Assembly (NCBI GenBank): GCA_017555925.1
Contig: JAFZFL010000168.1
Location: forward strand, 1-14,190
Source of the DNA: Bacteroidales bacterium
GTDB taxonomy: Bacteria > Bacteroidota > Bacteroidia > Bacteroidales > UBA932
Reading direction: 5' to 3'
DNA length: 14,190 nucleotides
Shown here: piece after piece, positions 1 through 8,320 of the stretch
How the letters are laid out: the number at the start of each line of letters is the position of its first letter
Position numbering within the stretch: the first letter of the stretch is position 1
The notes under the pieces: generated by a model
Seen by the model: the letters and a program-made list of their open reading frames with translations, nothing else
What the model was told of the DNA's origin: nothing
Database searches by the model: none
Position numbers and translations under genes: made by a program

Positions 1-578
1 CTGAGGATCATCCTGAGAGCTACCACTCATTCATGTGGAACAATTTCTTCAAACATGTAGACATTAAAAAAGAGAATGTGAATATTCTTAACGGAAATGC
101 AGAGAATCCTGAGAAGGAGTGCCAAAGATATGAGGATAAGATCAAATCATACGGCGGTATTCATTTGTTTATGGGTGGTATTGGTCCCGACGGCCATATT
201 GCATTCAACGAACCAGGTTCTTCTCTAACATCAAGAACAAGAATCAAGACTCTTACACAGGATACAATCATTGCAAACTCAAGATTCTTCAACAATGACA
301 TCTCTTTGGTTCCTAAAACATCTTTGACAGTAGGTGTAGGTACAATTATGGATGCAAAAGAGGTTCTTATTCTTGTAAACGGTCATAATAAAGCGCGTGC
401 TTTGTATCAGGCAGTTGAGGGCTCTGTAAACCATATGTGGACTATCAGTGTTCTTCAAATACATCCAAAAGGAATTATTGTTTGTGACGATGCTGCAACT
501 GTAGAGTTGAAAGTTGGTACAGTAAACTACTACAAAGATATAGAGCGCAATAACCTTAATCCTGAATCAATGCTATAA
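1..578 (+). CDS. nagB: Glucosamine-6-phosphate deaminase, 5-prime partial
   Basis: Converts glucosamine 6-phosphate to fructose 6-phosphate and ammonia in the cytoplasm, feeding amino sugars into glycolysis. The reading frame is open to the window edge: codons from position 3 read [13 protein letters not shown], a conserved NagB stretch, so the ATG at 33 is internal and not the start. About 191 residues are visible. The family is usually about 265 long, so roughly 70 N-terminal residues lie outside. Seen: [13 protein letters not shown] (codons around 180-220), which carries the Asp, His and Glu matching E. coli Asp141, His143 and Glu148, followed by SRTR, a phosphate-binding stretch, and the late LVNGHNKA and GSVNHMW segments. 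The gene ends in TAA at 576-578 and is followed by a terminator, so it closes its transcription unit. Identification is firm; the missing N-terminus cannot be judged. Confidence 0.95.
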   Translation, partial: EDHPESYHSFMWNNFFKHVDIKKENVNILNGNAENPEKECQRYEDKIKSYGGIHLFMGGIGPDGHIAFNEPGSSLTSRTRIKTLTQDTIIANSRFFNNDISLVPKTSLTVGVGTIMDAKEVLILVNGHNKARALYQAVEGSVNHMWTISVLQIHPKGIIVCDDAATVELKVGTVNYYKDIERNNLNPESML

Positions 579-620
579 AAATTGCATTCCTTAAATTGAG
601 AAAGGTTGCGACAGTCAAGG

Positions 621-656
621 GAGGGGATGACTCAAAAGGTCATCTCCTTTTTATTT
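621..656 (+). terminator. Rho-independent terminator after nagB
   Basis: An 11-pair hairpin (621-631 with 639-649, two G-U pairs, 7-base loop) has the core GGATGAC pairing with GTCATCT and runs straight into a T-rich tail at 648-656. It lies 42 bases after the nagB stop and separates nagB from the next gene on the same strand. Its core resembles that of the terminator at 13966-13998. Confidence 0.85.
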
Positions 657-712
657 TGGTAAAAAAATGGAGTTTTTGCATTTGAATGGTGCAGATAATC
701 AATATAGAGTAT

Positions 713-720
713 TAAATTTG
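713..720 (+). promoter_or_regulatory. Putative Bacteroidota -7 promoter box for the aminopeptidase P-rfbB pair
   Basis: TAAATTTG fits the Bacteroidota -7 consensus TAnnTTTG exactly. It would place the transcript start near 727 and give a leader of about 28 bases to the ATG at 755. No good TTTG box lies at the expected 19-21 base spacing. The nearest TTTG (681-684) is 28 bases away, so the call rests on the -7 match and on its place after a terminator. Confidence 0.45.
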
Positions 721-754
721 TAACAATATATCATTAAAGAGCATTTCTGGTAAC

Positions 755-2674
755 ATGTATAGAACTTCTGCTATTCAAAAATTAAGGGAAAAACTTGCGG
801 CTGAGGGGCTGCAGGCTATGATTATTCCAACGAATGATCCACATTTTGGTGAGTATACACAAGAGTATTATGCTGTAAGGGCCTGGTTGAGCGGTTTTAC
901 AGGATCGGCCGGGACATTGGTTGTTACTCTTGCTGAAGCAGCATTATGGACAGATTCACGTTATTTTGTGCAGGCTGAGAGGGAACTTAATGGAGTTGAT
1001 ATAGAATTGATGAAACTTAAGATGCCCGGAACCCCATCTGTAGGAGAGTGGTTGAAAGAGTCTTTGACAAAGAGGAGTGAAGTGCAGGCAAATGGGAGTG
1101 AGAAGGGTGAGAAGTGTTTTGCTGTGGCTATTGATGAGGCAATCTTTTCATATAATGAGTTCCTTTCATTGGAGGCAGATTTGGCTCCGGAGTGCAAGGT
1201 GGTTCCGGTAAAGGATCCTTTCAATGAAATATGGGACAACAGACCGGCTCTTGCATTTAATGAAATTATTCATCTGCCGGTTGGATTCAGTGGAGAGGAT
1301 ACCTCATCCAAATATGCCGGATTGGTAGAAAAATTGGCGCCATCGCTTATTGCAAACTCTCCGGAAGCTTCCTATGAGGGTGGCGATACTGTGAGACCGA
1401 AGTTTGCCTATATAGTAACTGCGTGTGATGAGGTTGCATGGTTATGCAATATAAGGGGTACAGATGTGGAGTATAATCCGGTTGCCCAAGCATATTCTGT
1501 GGTTACAGAGGAGTGTGTGCATCTTTTTGCCGCTAAGGATAAGATCCTTCGTGAGACTTTGGCCTATCTTGCAGAACAGGATGTGGAGATCCACGACTAT
1601 AATGAGTATGAACTCTTTTTGAAGAGTTTGGGCGGAAAGGACAAAAGAGTGGTAATCTGTTCAAAGGGAAAGCTTTCTGTAAGGGATTACAATGCTCTGT
1701 CAAGTAACGGGGATAGTGTTATAATAGTTGATGATCCTGTTACGGGAGGGGCTCTCAATCTTATGAAGGCAATCAAGAATGAGGTTGAACTTGAGGGATT
1801 CAGACGCGCTTATCTTTATGATGGTGTTGCCTGGTGCCGTTTGTTGAAGTTTATTGATGACTCGTTAAAGGCAGGAAAATCATTGACCGAGTTTGAGATA
1901 GGGATGAAACTGATTGAGTTCCGTAAAGATAGGATTGAGTATAGAGGTGAGAGTTTTGAACCTATAGTGGCTTTTGGCCCTAATGGAGCTTTACCACATT
2001 ATAGTGCTACTGAACAGTGTAGCAGTACTGTTCCGGCCCTTGGCCCTAATGTGGAGGGTAACTTTCTGTTGATGGATACAGGTGCCCAATACCTCTTTGG
2101 AACAACCGATACAACCAGAACCATACCTGTGGGTGAACTTGATGAGGATAAAAAGAGATTTTATACGTTGGTGCTAAAGGGAATGGTTTCATTGAGTATG
2201 GCAAAATTCCCTAAGGGTACACGTGGCGCACAACTTGATATATTGGCACGCGGTCCGCTATTTGGTGAGGGTGCAATGTATTTTCATGGCACAGGACATG
2301 GCACAGGACACTACTTGTGTGTTCATGAGGGACCTCAAAGTATAAGAATGGAGGAGAATCCTGTTACTCTTGAGCAGGGAATGGTTATGTCAAATGAGCC
2401 AGCAATATATTTTAATGGAAGGTATGGAATTAGAACGGAGAATGTTATTGCCGTCAGGGAGTGGAAAGAGACAGAGTTTAACAAGTTCTATGAGTTTGAA
2501 ACATTTACATTAGTTCCTATAGCAACCTCATGTATACTTCCTGAGTTTTTGTCAAATAGTGAGAAGGAGTGGCTGAATGCTTTCAATGCAAGAGTGTTTG
2601 GCGAAATATCACCTCTTTTAGAGAATGAAGAGGATCGCAGCTGGTTGAAAAAAAATACTGAGCCTTTGGTATAA
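755..2674 (+). CDS. Xaa-Pro aminopeptidase (aminopeptidase P, M24B), long three-domain form
   Basis: A dimetal peptidase that removes the N-terminal residue from peptides with proline second; there is no signal peptide, so it is probably cytoplasmic. It has two creatinase-like N-terminal domains (about 1-150 and 155-330) and a pita-bread catalytic domain (about 335-590), the layout of eukaryotic XPNPEP1 and its Bacteroidota relatives. Metal ligands are visible at Asp441, Asp452, His515, Glu548 and Glu562. Their spacing (11, 63, 33, 14) almost equals that of human XPNPEP1 (Asp415, Asp426, His489, Glu523, Glu537). HGTGHGTGH (511-519) and VHEGP (523-527) are further signatures. At 639 residues it is some 40 longer than usual; the extra length seems to lie near 106-122 and 195-217, in the non-catalytic domains. 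rfbB follows after 10 bp, suggesting co-transcription without an obvious pathway link. The start ATG at 755 fits the family N-terminus. Confidence 0.93.
   Translation: MYRTSAIQKLREKLAAEGLQAMIIPTNDPHFGEYTQEYYAVRAWLSGFTGSAGTLVVTLAEAALWTDSRYFVQAERELNGVDIELMKLKMPGTPSVGEWLKESLTKRSEVQANGSEKGEKCFAVAIDEAIFSYNEFLSLEADLAPECKVVPVKDPFNEIWDNRPALAFNEIIHLPVGFSGEDTSSKYAGLVEKLAPSLIANSPEASYEGGDTVRPKFAYIVTACDEVAWLCNIRGTDVEYNPVAQAYSVVTEECVHLFAAKDKILRETLAYLAEQDVEIHDYNEYELFLKSLGGKDKRVVICSKGKLSVRDYNALSSNGDSVIIVDDPVTGGALNLMKAIKNEVELEGFRRAYLYDGVAWCRLLKFIDDSLKAGKSLTEFEIGMKLIEFRKDRIEYRGESFEPIVAFGPNGALPHYSATEQCSSTVPALGPNVEGNFLLMDTGAQYLFGTTDTTRTIPVGELDEDKKRFYTLVLKGMVSLSMAKFPKGTRGAQLDILARGPLFGEGAMYFHGTGHGTGHYLCVHEGPQSIRMEENPVTLEQGMVMSNEPAIYFNGRYGIRTENVIAVREWKETEFNKFYEFETFTLVPIATSCILPEFLSNSEKEWLNAFNARVFGEISPLLENEEDRSWLKKNTEPLV
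2285..2308 (+). repeat. Perfect 12-base tandem duplication inside the aminopeptidase P active site
   Basis: CATGGCACAGGA occurs twice head to tail (2285-2296, 2297-2308), encoding HGTG twice. The second His is the metal ligand His515. The family normally shows HGTGHGVGH here, so the protein repeat is mostly ancestral; identity at every synonymous site is the only odd part. Confidence 0.8.
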
Positions 2675-2684
2675 AAGAGTTTTT

Positions 2685-3821
2685 ATGGGTAAAAGAAATA
2701 TAGTAATTACGGGTGGGGCCGGCTTTATAGGGAGCCATGTGGTACGTCTTTTTGTCAATAAATACCCCGAGTATAATATAATTAACCTGGATAAGCTTAC
2801 CTATGCAGGCAATCTTGCCAACCTTAAGGATATTGAGGAGAGACCAAATTATAAGTTTGTGAGGATGGACATCTGCGATTTTGATGCTTTCTATAAACTT
2901 ATGTGCGAAGAGAGGATAGATGGTATAATTCATCTTGCAGCAGAGAGCCACGTAGACCGCTCAATCAAGGATCCTTTTACATTTGCAAAGACAAATGTTA
3001 TGGGTACACTTGCACTGCTTCAGGCTGCAAAACTCTATTGGGAGTCATTGCCGGAAGGGTACAAGGGCAAACTCTTTTACCATATATCAACCGATGAGGT
3101 ATATGGCGCTTTATCAATGAACAGACCTCAGGGTATTGAGCCCCCTTTCAAGACAACAGCTTCAACGGGTATCAACCACCTTGCTTATGGCGATGATTTT
3201 TTCAGGGAAACAACAAAATATAATCCACACAGCCCATATAGTGCCAGTAAAGCATCTTCTGATCACTTTGTGAGGGCCTACCATGATACTTATGGTATGC
3301 CTACCATAGTAACAAACTGCTCAAATAATTACGGGCCTTACCAGTTCCCGGAGAAATTGATTCCTCTATTCATAAACAATATCAGACAGCATAAGCCTCT
3401 TCCTGTATACGGTAAGGGTGAGAATGTTCGCGACTGGTTATATGTAGAGGATCATGCACGTGCGATTGATACAATTTTCCACAAAGGCAAAATAGCCGGG
3501 ACATACAATATCGGAGGTTTCAATGAGTGGAAAAATATAGATCTTATAAGAGTAATGATAAGGGTTGCAGACCGCGTATTGGGCAATCCTGAGGGGTATT
3601 CGATGGATCTTATTACCTATGTTGCAGACCGTCCGGGTCATGACGCACGCTATGCAATAGACTCAAGCAAACTTCAAAAAGAGCTGGGTTGGGAGCCGTC
3701 TGTCCAGTTTGAAGAGGGTATAGAGAAGACTGTCAGGTGGTATTTTGATAATCAGGAGTGGGTAGATAATGTTACCAGTGGCGATTATCAGAAGTACTAC
3801 GACAGGATGTACTCTATTTGA
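2685..3821 (+). CDS. rfbB: dTDP-glucose 4,6-dehydratase
   Basis: Converts dTDP-glucose to dTDP-4-keto-6-deoxyglucose in the cytoplasm, the second step towards dTDP-L-rhamnose and other deoxysugars for surface glycans. It is a short-chain dehydrogenase of the extended type. The NAD-binding glycine motif GxxGxxG is at 10-16 (GGAGFIG spans 10-16), with Asp36 following the second strand. STDEVYG is at 135-141, with the family's catalytic Thr136-Asp137-Glu138, and the YSASK motif has Tyr185 and Lys189. NNYGPYQFPEKLIP (214-227) and ENVRDWLYVEDH (246-257) are typical of RmlB. Its 378 residues are slightly above the usual 350-360, with a small insertion near 144-182. It starts 10 bp after the aminopeptidase P stop and ends overlapping the convergent gene by 8 bp. 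No rfbA, rfbC or rfbD neighbour is in view, so the pathway partners lie elsewhere. Confidence 0.94.
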   Translation: MGKRNIVITGGAGFIGSHVVRLFVNKYPEYNIINLDKLTYAGNLANLKDIEERPNYKFVRMDICDFDAFYKLMCEERIDGIIHLAAESHVDRSIKDPFTFAKTNVMGTLALLQAAKLYWESLPEGYKGKLFYHISTDEVYGALSMNRPQGIEPPFKTTASTGINHLAYGDDFFRETTKYNPHSPYSASKASSDHFVRAYHDTYGMPTIVTNCSNNYGPYQFPEKLIPLFINNIRQHKPLPVYGKGENVRDWLYVEDHARAIDTIFHKGKIAGTYNIGGFNEWKNIDLIRVMIRVADRVLGNPEGYSMDLITYVADRPGHDARYAIDSSKLQKELGWEPSVQFEEGIEKTVRWYFDNQEWVDNVTSGDYQKYYDRMYSI

Positions 3822-5532
3822 CAAGAGTCACAGTATAGTCGGGGTTATATATTATATTTCTTGTTGCGCAATTTACAATTCCAAGATTGTGCAGTTTGAA
3901 CTCAAAGTTGCTCTGTAGCATTTGTGCAGGAGCAAACTCTTTCAAATTTATGAAGTTCTTGCCATATTCATTTGCAAGTTTAAGGAAGTAGTTTGTAATG
4001 TCGTAGCCTTGATATGCATAAGGAGTAGGCTCGGTGTTGTACAGGGCTCTGTACCTCAAAAGGAAATTCTCAACAACCGGTGAGTTGTAATCTACAAAGT
4101 ACGGTATTGAGAGATGCAGATTTACTTTATGGTAGAGCTCAATGTTTATTGTCTCAAAGTTTCTCCATTTGGGCATGCCAAAGACCTTAATTTTTGTATT
4201 CCCATAGTTGTGGCATATATCAAGATTCCTTAATGCGTCGCTTACAAATGCCTCACTGTTAGATGGTATGATAGCAAGGTTAGGCGTACCGCTAAGTGTA
4301 TCAACAAGGCTGAGCATAGTTTCACTTATAGTACGTCCATCAAGAATTCCGTAAGAGATATTATGGTATGGAATTCCGTAATTGTCCAACATCTGTTGGG
4401 CTTTGGCAACGTATGATGCATCTGAACTGCTCTTCTCAGAAACCAGAAGTACAGGAGCAGGCTGCTTCATATATGTGCTTTTAAGTTCATCGACGATATT
4501 TTCCAATTGGTACTCAACAGGAGTAGGTACTTGAATCAGATATTGGCACTCATCCAACAGCGGTTCGGCATTATTGTCAAGAGGAGAAACCAGCGGAATC
4601 TGTTCTGTTGTGGCGTATCCCAGAAACTCTTTAATGTGGCTTGCCCGTGCAGGGCCTATAATCAATTGGTTTCTTTCAAAGCCTGGCTCATCCGACAATG
4701 TATGCAATGGAGAGTACTCCGAAAGGTCATATATATTTACAATAAGTTTGGATTGTAACTCATTGGATCCGGGAGTGTAGGCTTTACTCTTTTTCTCTTT
4801 AAAATCTTTGACCGCCAAAAGGGCTCCTGCATAAAAATCCATAAAATTGGGACTCAAATTTTCAGAGGAAGCGGTGTTTAACGGAAGTACAAGTGCAATT
4901 TCAAGAGGCTCGCCCTTTTCCCTCAATCCCAAATTTTCCATTCCCGACAAATTGTTTGCATCTGTCTCAGCTGTTGCTGTTGAATCAATCTCAGAAGATA
5001 TGAGACCGTTGTTCCCTTCGGCCAGATGTGCGGATGAACTTGATTGGGTGCTGCTGATGCTCTTTGCAAAATCTGCAAGAAATGCAGCATCCGGAATCTG
5101 AATAACCTGACGTGCCTTCAGCTTGCCGTCGGGAAGATTGTTGAGGGCAATTATTGCTTCAACCGGAACATCATATTTTTCTGAAATATCCGCAATGTCC
5201 TCATACCATTTTACTGTATGCCTTTTATATTTCTTCTGTTTTTTCTCATTTGTTACGGCACTCTCCGGCTCGTTGGAACCGATGATGGGAATGTAAATGA
5301 TTGTTCCCTCCTTGAGACCTGTAGCAATGGCGGAGTTATTCTTTACAATCATATCTGTTGTAACTCCATATGCCTTGCTTAAAGAGTACAGAGTCTCTTT
5401 CTTCTTGACGTGGTGCACATAATAATTCTTGCCCTCAATTTTAACCATCTCCTTTGAGACTTCAATTGGAATTTGGGCAAAGGCGCTTGAAACAGTAAAA
5501 AGTATGAGGATTAACGGATATAATATTCTCAT
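3814..5532 (-). CDS. Exported protein with two LysM domains and a periplasmic-binding-protein-like domain
   Basis: A cleavable signal peptide (about 1-19, ending SSAFA before Gln20) exports the protein. Two LysM modules follow (about 37-82 and 103-147), each starting with a YxVH or RHTVK strand and ending in an IP strand. They should bind peptidoglycan. A Ser/Thr/Asp-rich linker (about 155-205) leads to a domain from 208 on that begins EIALVLPLN and resembles type I periplasmic-binding-protein folds (LQSKLIVNIYD, NQLIIGPA, IPLVSPLDNNAE, YAYQGYDITNYF). Such proteins are often named amino-acid ABC transporter substrate-binding protein, but no transporter genes are near. By analogy with LpoA, whose C-terminal domain has this fold and which activates a penicillin-binding protein, a wall-synthesis or sensing role is possible; this is inference. 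It is the last gene of the - strand cluster, 25 bp after purC. No terminator hairpin is seen after it, and its stop lies inside the end of rfbB. Confidence 0.8.
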   Translation of the reverse strand: MRILYPLILILFTVSSAFAQIPIEVSKEMVKIEGKNYYVHHVKKKETLYSLSKAYGVTTDMIVKNNSAIATGLKEGTIIYIPIIGSNEPESAVTNEKKQKKYKRHTVKWYEDIADISEKYDVPVEAIIALNNLPDGKLKARQVIQIPDAAFLADFAKSISSTQSSSSAHLAEGNNGLISSEIDSTATAETDANNLSGMENLGLREKGEPLEIALVLPLNTASSENLSPNFMDFYAGALLAVKDFKEKKSKAYTPGSNELQSKLIVNIYDLSEYSPLHTLSDEPGFERNQLIIGPARASHIKEFLGYATTEQIPLVSPLDNNAEPLLDECQYLIQVPTPVEYQLENIVDELKSTYMKQPAPVLLVSEKSSSDASYVAKAQQMLDNYGIPYHNISYGILDGRTISETMLSLVDTLSGTPNLAIIPSNSEAFVSDALRNLDICHNYGNTKIKVFGMPKWRNFETINIELYHKVNLHLSIPYFVDYNSPVVENFLLRYRALYNTEPTPYAYQGYDITNYFLKLANEYGKNFINLKEFAPAQMLQSNFEFKLHNLGIVNCATRNIIYNPDYTVTLVK

Positions 5533-5557
5533 TTCAATTTTATATAATGGTATTTGC

Positions 5558-6508
5558 TTATAGTCTGGCCAACATATTCTTTACGTTACACTCAATTCTT
5601 TCGTAAACGTCGCCTGTATACTCTGCCTTTTCAAAGTTTGTACCAGTAATGTTTTCATAAAGTTCAATGTAACGGTCAGAGATTGAGCCTACAATTTCAT
5701 CAGTCATCTCAGGAACCTGTTGTCCCTCCTGACCGCTGAAATTGTTCTCCATAAGCCACTCTCTAACAAACTCTTTAGAAAGCTGTTTCTGCTGCTCTCC
5801 ATTGTCGAAGCGCTCCTGATAGCCCTCTTTGTAGAAGTAGCGGCTGCTGTCGGGAGTATGAATTTCATCAATCAGGTAGATCTCACCATCCTTCATGCCA
5901 AATTCATATTTGGTATCTACAAGAATCAAACCTCTCTCGGCTGCAATCTGGCTTCCTCTTTCAAACAATGCCAATGAAATTTTTTCCAGCTGGTTATAGA
6001 TATCTTCCTGTACAAGTCCTTGTCTGATAATCTCTTCACGGGATATATCCTGGTCATGCCCTCCAATTTCGGCTTTGGTAGTAGGGGTAACAATAGGCTT
6101 TTCAAATTTTTGATGCTCCTTCATTCCATCGGGAATAGCAACGCCGCAAATCTCCCTTGCACCAGCTTTGTATGATCTCCATGAACTTCCGGTCAAGTAG
6201 CCTCTTACAATCATTTCCACTGGAAGAGAATCACATTTGTAGCCAACTGTTACCATTGGATCTGGTGACGCGATTTTCCAGTTTTTCACAATATCAGATG
6301 TGCTGTCAAGGAATTTTGAAGCTATCTGGTTAAGAACTTGTCCTTTGTAAGGAATTCCCTTTGGAAGTACAACATCAAATGCAGATATACGGTCTGTTGC
6401 AATCATTACCATATATTTGTTGTCAATAGTGTAAACGTCCCTTACCTTGCCAACATATTTGGCAGTCTGTTTTGGGAAATCGAACTCGGTGCGTGTAATT
6501 GATTTCAT
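5558..6508 (-). CDS. purC: Phosphoribosylaminoimidazole-succinocarboxamide synthase (SAICAR synthase)
   Basis: An ATP-dependent ligase that joins CAIR and aspartate to give SAICAR in purine synthesis, in the cytoplasm. GKVRDVY (20-26) and [18 protein letters not shown] (39-56) form the ATP-binding part. [14 protein letters not shown] (95-108) and [11 protein letters not shown] (194-204) fit the two PROSITE signatures of the family, and [12 protein letters not shown] (213-224) is also conserved. The start is set at the ATG on 6508, giving 316 residues and the family N-terminus [13 protein letters not shown] longer frame from a TTG at 6571 would add 21 lysine-rich residues and overlap the upstream gene, and is not credible. 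The 46-base leader after the glycosyltransferase stop is almost all A on the coding strand, apart from a run of five C. It is probably in one operon with its neighbours although its pathway is unrelated. Confidence 0.95.
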   Translation of the reverse strand: MKSITRTEFDFPKQTAKYVGKVRDVYTIDNKYMVMIATDRISAFDVVLPKGIPYKGQVLNQIASKFLDSTSDIVKNWKIASPDPMVTVGYKCDSLPVEMIVRGYLTGSSWRSYKAGAREICGVAIPDGMKEHQKFEKPIVTPTTKAEIGGHDQDISREEIIRQGLVQEDIYNQLEKISLALFERGSQIAAERGLILVDTKYEFGMKDGEIYLIDEIHTPDSSRYFYKEGYQERFDNGEQQKQLSKEFVREWLMENNFSGQEGQQVPEMTDEIVGSISDRYIELYENITGTNFEKAEYTGDVYERIECNVKNMLARL

Positions 6509-6554
6509 CTTATTGTTTTTTTGGGGGTTTTTTCTTTTTTTATTCCGACAGCTT

Positions 6555-7673
6555 TTACACTGTTCCGGCAAAATCTATAAGTTTGTTGCAGAATCTGCTC
6601 CAGCTTAATCTCTCTTTCTCTTTTCTTATGTTTTCAATAAGCGAACTGCGTCTGTCTGAAGAGAAAAACTCCTTTATAAGTCCAGCTATTGAATCAGGAT
6701 CAATCGAAGGTGAGATCAATCCTGTGCCTGTATCTCCTATCATCTGTTGGAGACCTCCCACATTTGTTGTTATCATAGGCACTTCAAAGTGGTATGAGAC
6801 AGAACTTATGCCACTTTGTGTGGCACTTCGGTACGGAAGGACACAAACATCTGCTGCAGAGAAGTAACGGTTTACCAAATTGTCGGGAATATAATTTGTG
6901 TTGAGCGAAATATTCTCTTTCAGAGGTGATTCGTCTATGAGTTTCCTATACTTCTCAAAACTTCCGTATGGCTCTCCTGCAATTATAAGCTGGTAGCTTC
7001 CGTCAAGTTTGTTGAAGGCCTCAAGCAGGATGTCCAATCCTTTGTACTCCCTTATGAGACCAAAGAACAAAAGGTTCTTTTTACCCGGTTTAAGTCCAAG
7101 AATAGCTTCGGCCTCTTCTCTTTGCAATTTTTCTCCAAAATGGGAGTAGAGCGGATGGGGAGTGTTCAGATATTTGGCTTGAGGTTTGAATTTGAGCAAA
7201 TCATTGCCTACAGAATCACACAATACAACATATCCGTTCTGTCCATTCAAAAAATATCCGGTAAACGGCTTGTCAAAAAAGCGTGGTTCGTGAGGAACTA
7301 CATTGTCAAGAATGGAAATTACTTTACAACTCTTGTCCATATGTTTTGCCACGTAGCCCAACGATGGGGCAAAGTAGCTCATCCAATACCTCATAATGAG
7401 AATGTCGGGTCTCCATTCCCTTATTTTTTTTGCAGTTGAAATGTATGAAAAAGGATTTGCCGTATCCAATAGAGCCTCAGACTCCACTGGTACGGCATTA
7501 TCTTCCTTGGTCACAAATTGGGTTTTACCCGGAAATAGGAAATTGGGGTATTGTCTTTTAAAATTAAAAGCCTTTACAGTATGTTGTTTGCTCAACTCAT
7601 TCAACAAACAGGTGTTGAATTGTGAAATACCACCCCTGTACGGGTAAAAACAAGATAATATTGCAATCCTCAA
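6555..7673 (-). CDS. Glycosyltransferase, GT4-like (GT-B fold), TTG start
   Basis: Probably transfers a sugar from a nucleotide donor to an unknown acceptor in a surface glycan or glycolipid, on the cytoplasmic side. The N-terminus [19 protein letters not shown] (2-20) carries the glycine loop of GT-B acceptor domains. The donor half begins near 198 with [40 protein letters not shown] (279-297) corresponds to the conserved late loop, although the usual second Glu of an EX7E motif is not clear. [15 protein letters not shown] (298-312) follows. There is no signal peptide or membrane segment. The only start that keeps the conserved first strand is TTG at 7673, since no ATG exists in frame until well inside. 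It lies 4 bases after the Skp-lipoprotein stop (TAA CAAA TTG), so translational coupling is likely. Substrate cannot be predicted from the sequence. Confidence 0.85.
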   Translation of the reverse strand: MRIAILSCFYPYRGGISQFNTCLLNELSKQHTVKAFNFKRQYPNFLFPGKTQFVTKEDNAVPVESEALLDTANPFSYISTAKKIREWRPDILIMRYWMSYFAPSLGYVAKHMDKSCKVISILDNVVPHEPRFFDKPFTGYFLNGQNGYVVLCDSVGNDLLKFKPQAKYLNTPHPLYSHFGEKLQREEAEAILGLKPGKKNLLFFGLIREYKGLDILLEAFNKLDGSYQLIIAGEPYGSFEKYRKLIDESPLKENISLNTNYIPDNLVNRYFSAADVCVLPYRSATQSGISSVSYHFEVPMITTNVGGLQQMIGDTGTGLISPSIDPDSIAGLIKEFFSSDRRSSLIENIRKEKERLSWSRFCNKLIDFAGTV

Positions 7674-7677
7674 TTTG

Positions 7678-8274
7678 TTATTTTTTAGATTTGATATACT
7701 CTGCGTTCAATCCTGTAAGAACATCATTGGTAATATCCAAAGACGGGTTGCCAACAATTACTGTGTTTGTTGCAGCAGAAGTTGTAAGGATAAGGGCATA
7801 GTTATGAGTCTGGTTATAGCTGTTGAGATAAGTTTGGATAGCATCCATAACTTTTCTTATCATAACTGCCTCCTCTTCCTGCATCTCCATCTGTTTCTGT
7901 GCAGTAAGGTTTCTTAGGGACTGCTCACGCTCCATTAGAGCCTGTTGTTGTGTCTCTGCCTGGCTTCTTGTAAGAAGACCCTTGTTCAATTTGTTCTGGA
8001 AATCCTGAACAGATTTCTCAAGAGCATTGCCCTTCTTTCTCAAATCATCATCAATGGCTTGAACTTTAGCCTCAATCTCAGATTTAAGGTCATTGAACAT
8101 GTCATACTGATTTACCAATGAATCCATCTGGATATAAACGATGCTGCCTGCAGGAGCAGTCTCACCTGCTTGTACAGCCTGTTGTGCAGAAGGAGCTGCA
8201 CTGTTGGTATTGCATGAAGCAAAGAACATTGCGGCAGCAAACAATACTGCCAAAACTGATAGTGTGTGTTTCAT
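7678..8274 (-). CDS. OmpH/Skp-family lipoprotein
   Basis: Skp-type proteins hold unfolded outer-membrane proteins in the periplasm. This 198-residue member has a lipoprotein signal: a hydrophobic stretch from 4 to 19 ending FAS-Cys21. Asn22, and no acidic run after the Cys, suggest an anchored protein that faces the periplasm and is not exported to the surface. A Ala/Gln-rich tether (22-43) precedes the Skp core, which starts with the strand IVYIQMDSLV (45-54). A long charged coiled coil follows (about 60-145: EIEAKVQAIDDDLRKKGNAL and onward), and the domain closes with YALILTTSAATNTVIVG (159-175), the returning strands typical of OmpH. The lipid anchor is unusual next to classical soluble Skp. 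The gene has its own likely promoter and leads the cluster with the glycosyltransferase. A second, soluble family member is at 13372-13932. Family assignment is good; client proteins are unknown. Confidence 0.85.
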   Translation of the reverse strand: MKHTLSVLAVLFAAAMFFASCNTNSAAPSAQQAVQAGETAPAGSIVYIQMDSLVNQYDMFNDLKSEIEAKVQAIDDDLRKKGNALEKSVQDFQNKLNKGLLTRSQAETQQQALMEREQSLRNLTAQKQMEMQEEEAVMIRKVMDAIQTYLNSYNQTHNYALILTTSAATNTVIVGNPSLDITNDVLTGLNAEYIKSKK

Positions 8275-8320
8275 TTTTATAGTTGTTTATTTAATAATAT
8301 CCGTTTTTGTATCAAGCGCG

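Noticed and set aside
33..35. ATG at 33 as the nagB start
   Set aside because: The frame is open upstream and those codons encode conserved NagB sequence, so this Met is internal.
3793..3813. AGTAC/GTACT inverted repeat as a terminator for the LysM gene
   Set aside because: Only five pairs with an 11-base loop, and it lies inside the rfbB coding region with no T-run on the - strand.
4507..4780. Open frames on the + strand inside the LysM gene
   Set aside because: Shadows of the - strand gene; no start context, domains or conserved residues.
6509..6554. A-rich tract with a run of five C before purC, as a possible phase-variation or slippage site
   Set aside because: The C-run is short and lies in an untranslated leader; A-rich leaders are ordinary in this phylum.
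6509..6571. Longer purC reading frame starting at TTG 6571
   Set aside because: The 21 added residues are Lys/Asn-rich with no family match, the frame would overlap the end of the glycosyltransferase, and ATG 6508 gives the normal PurC N-terminus.
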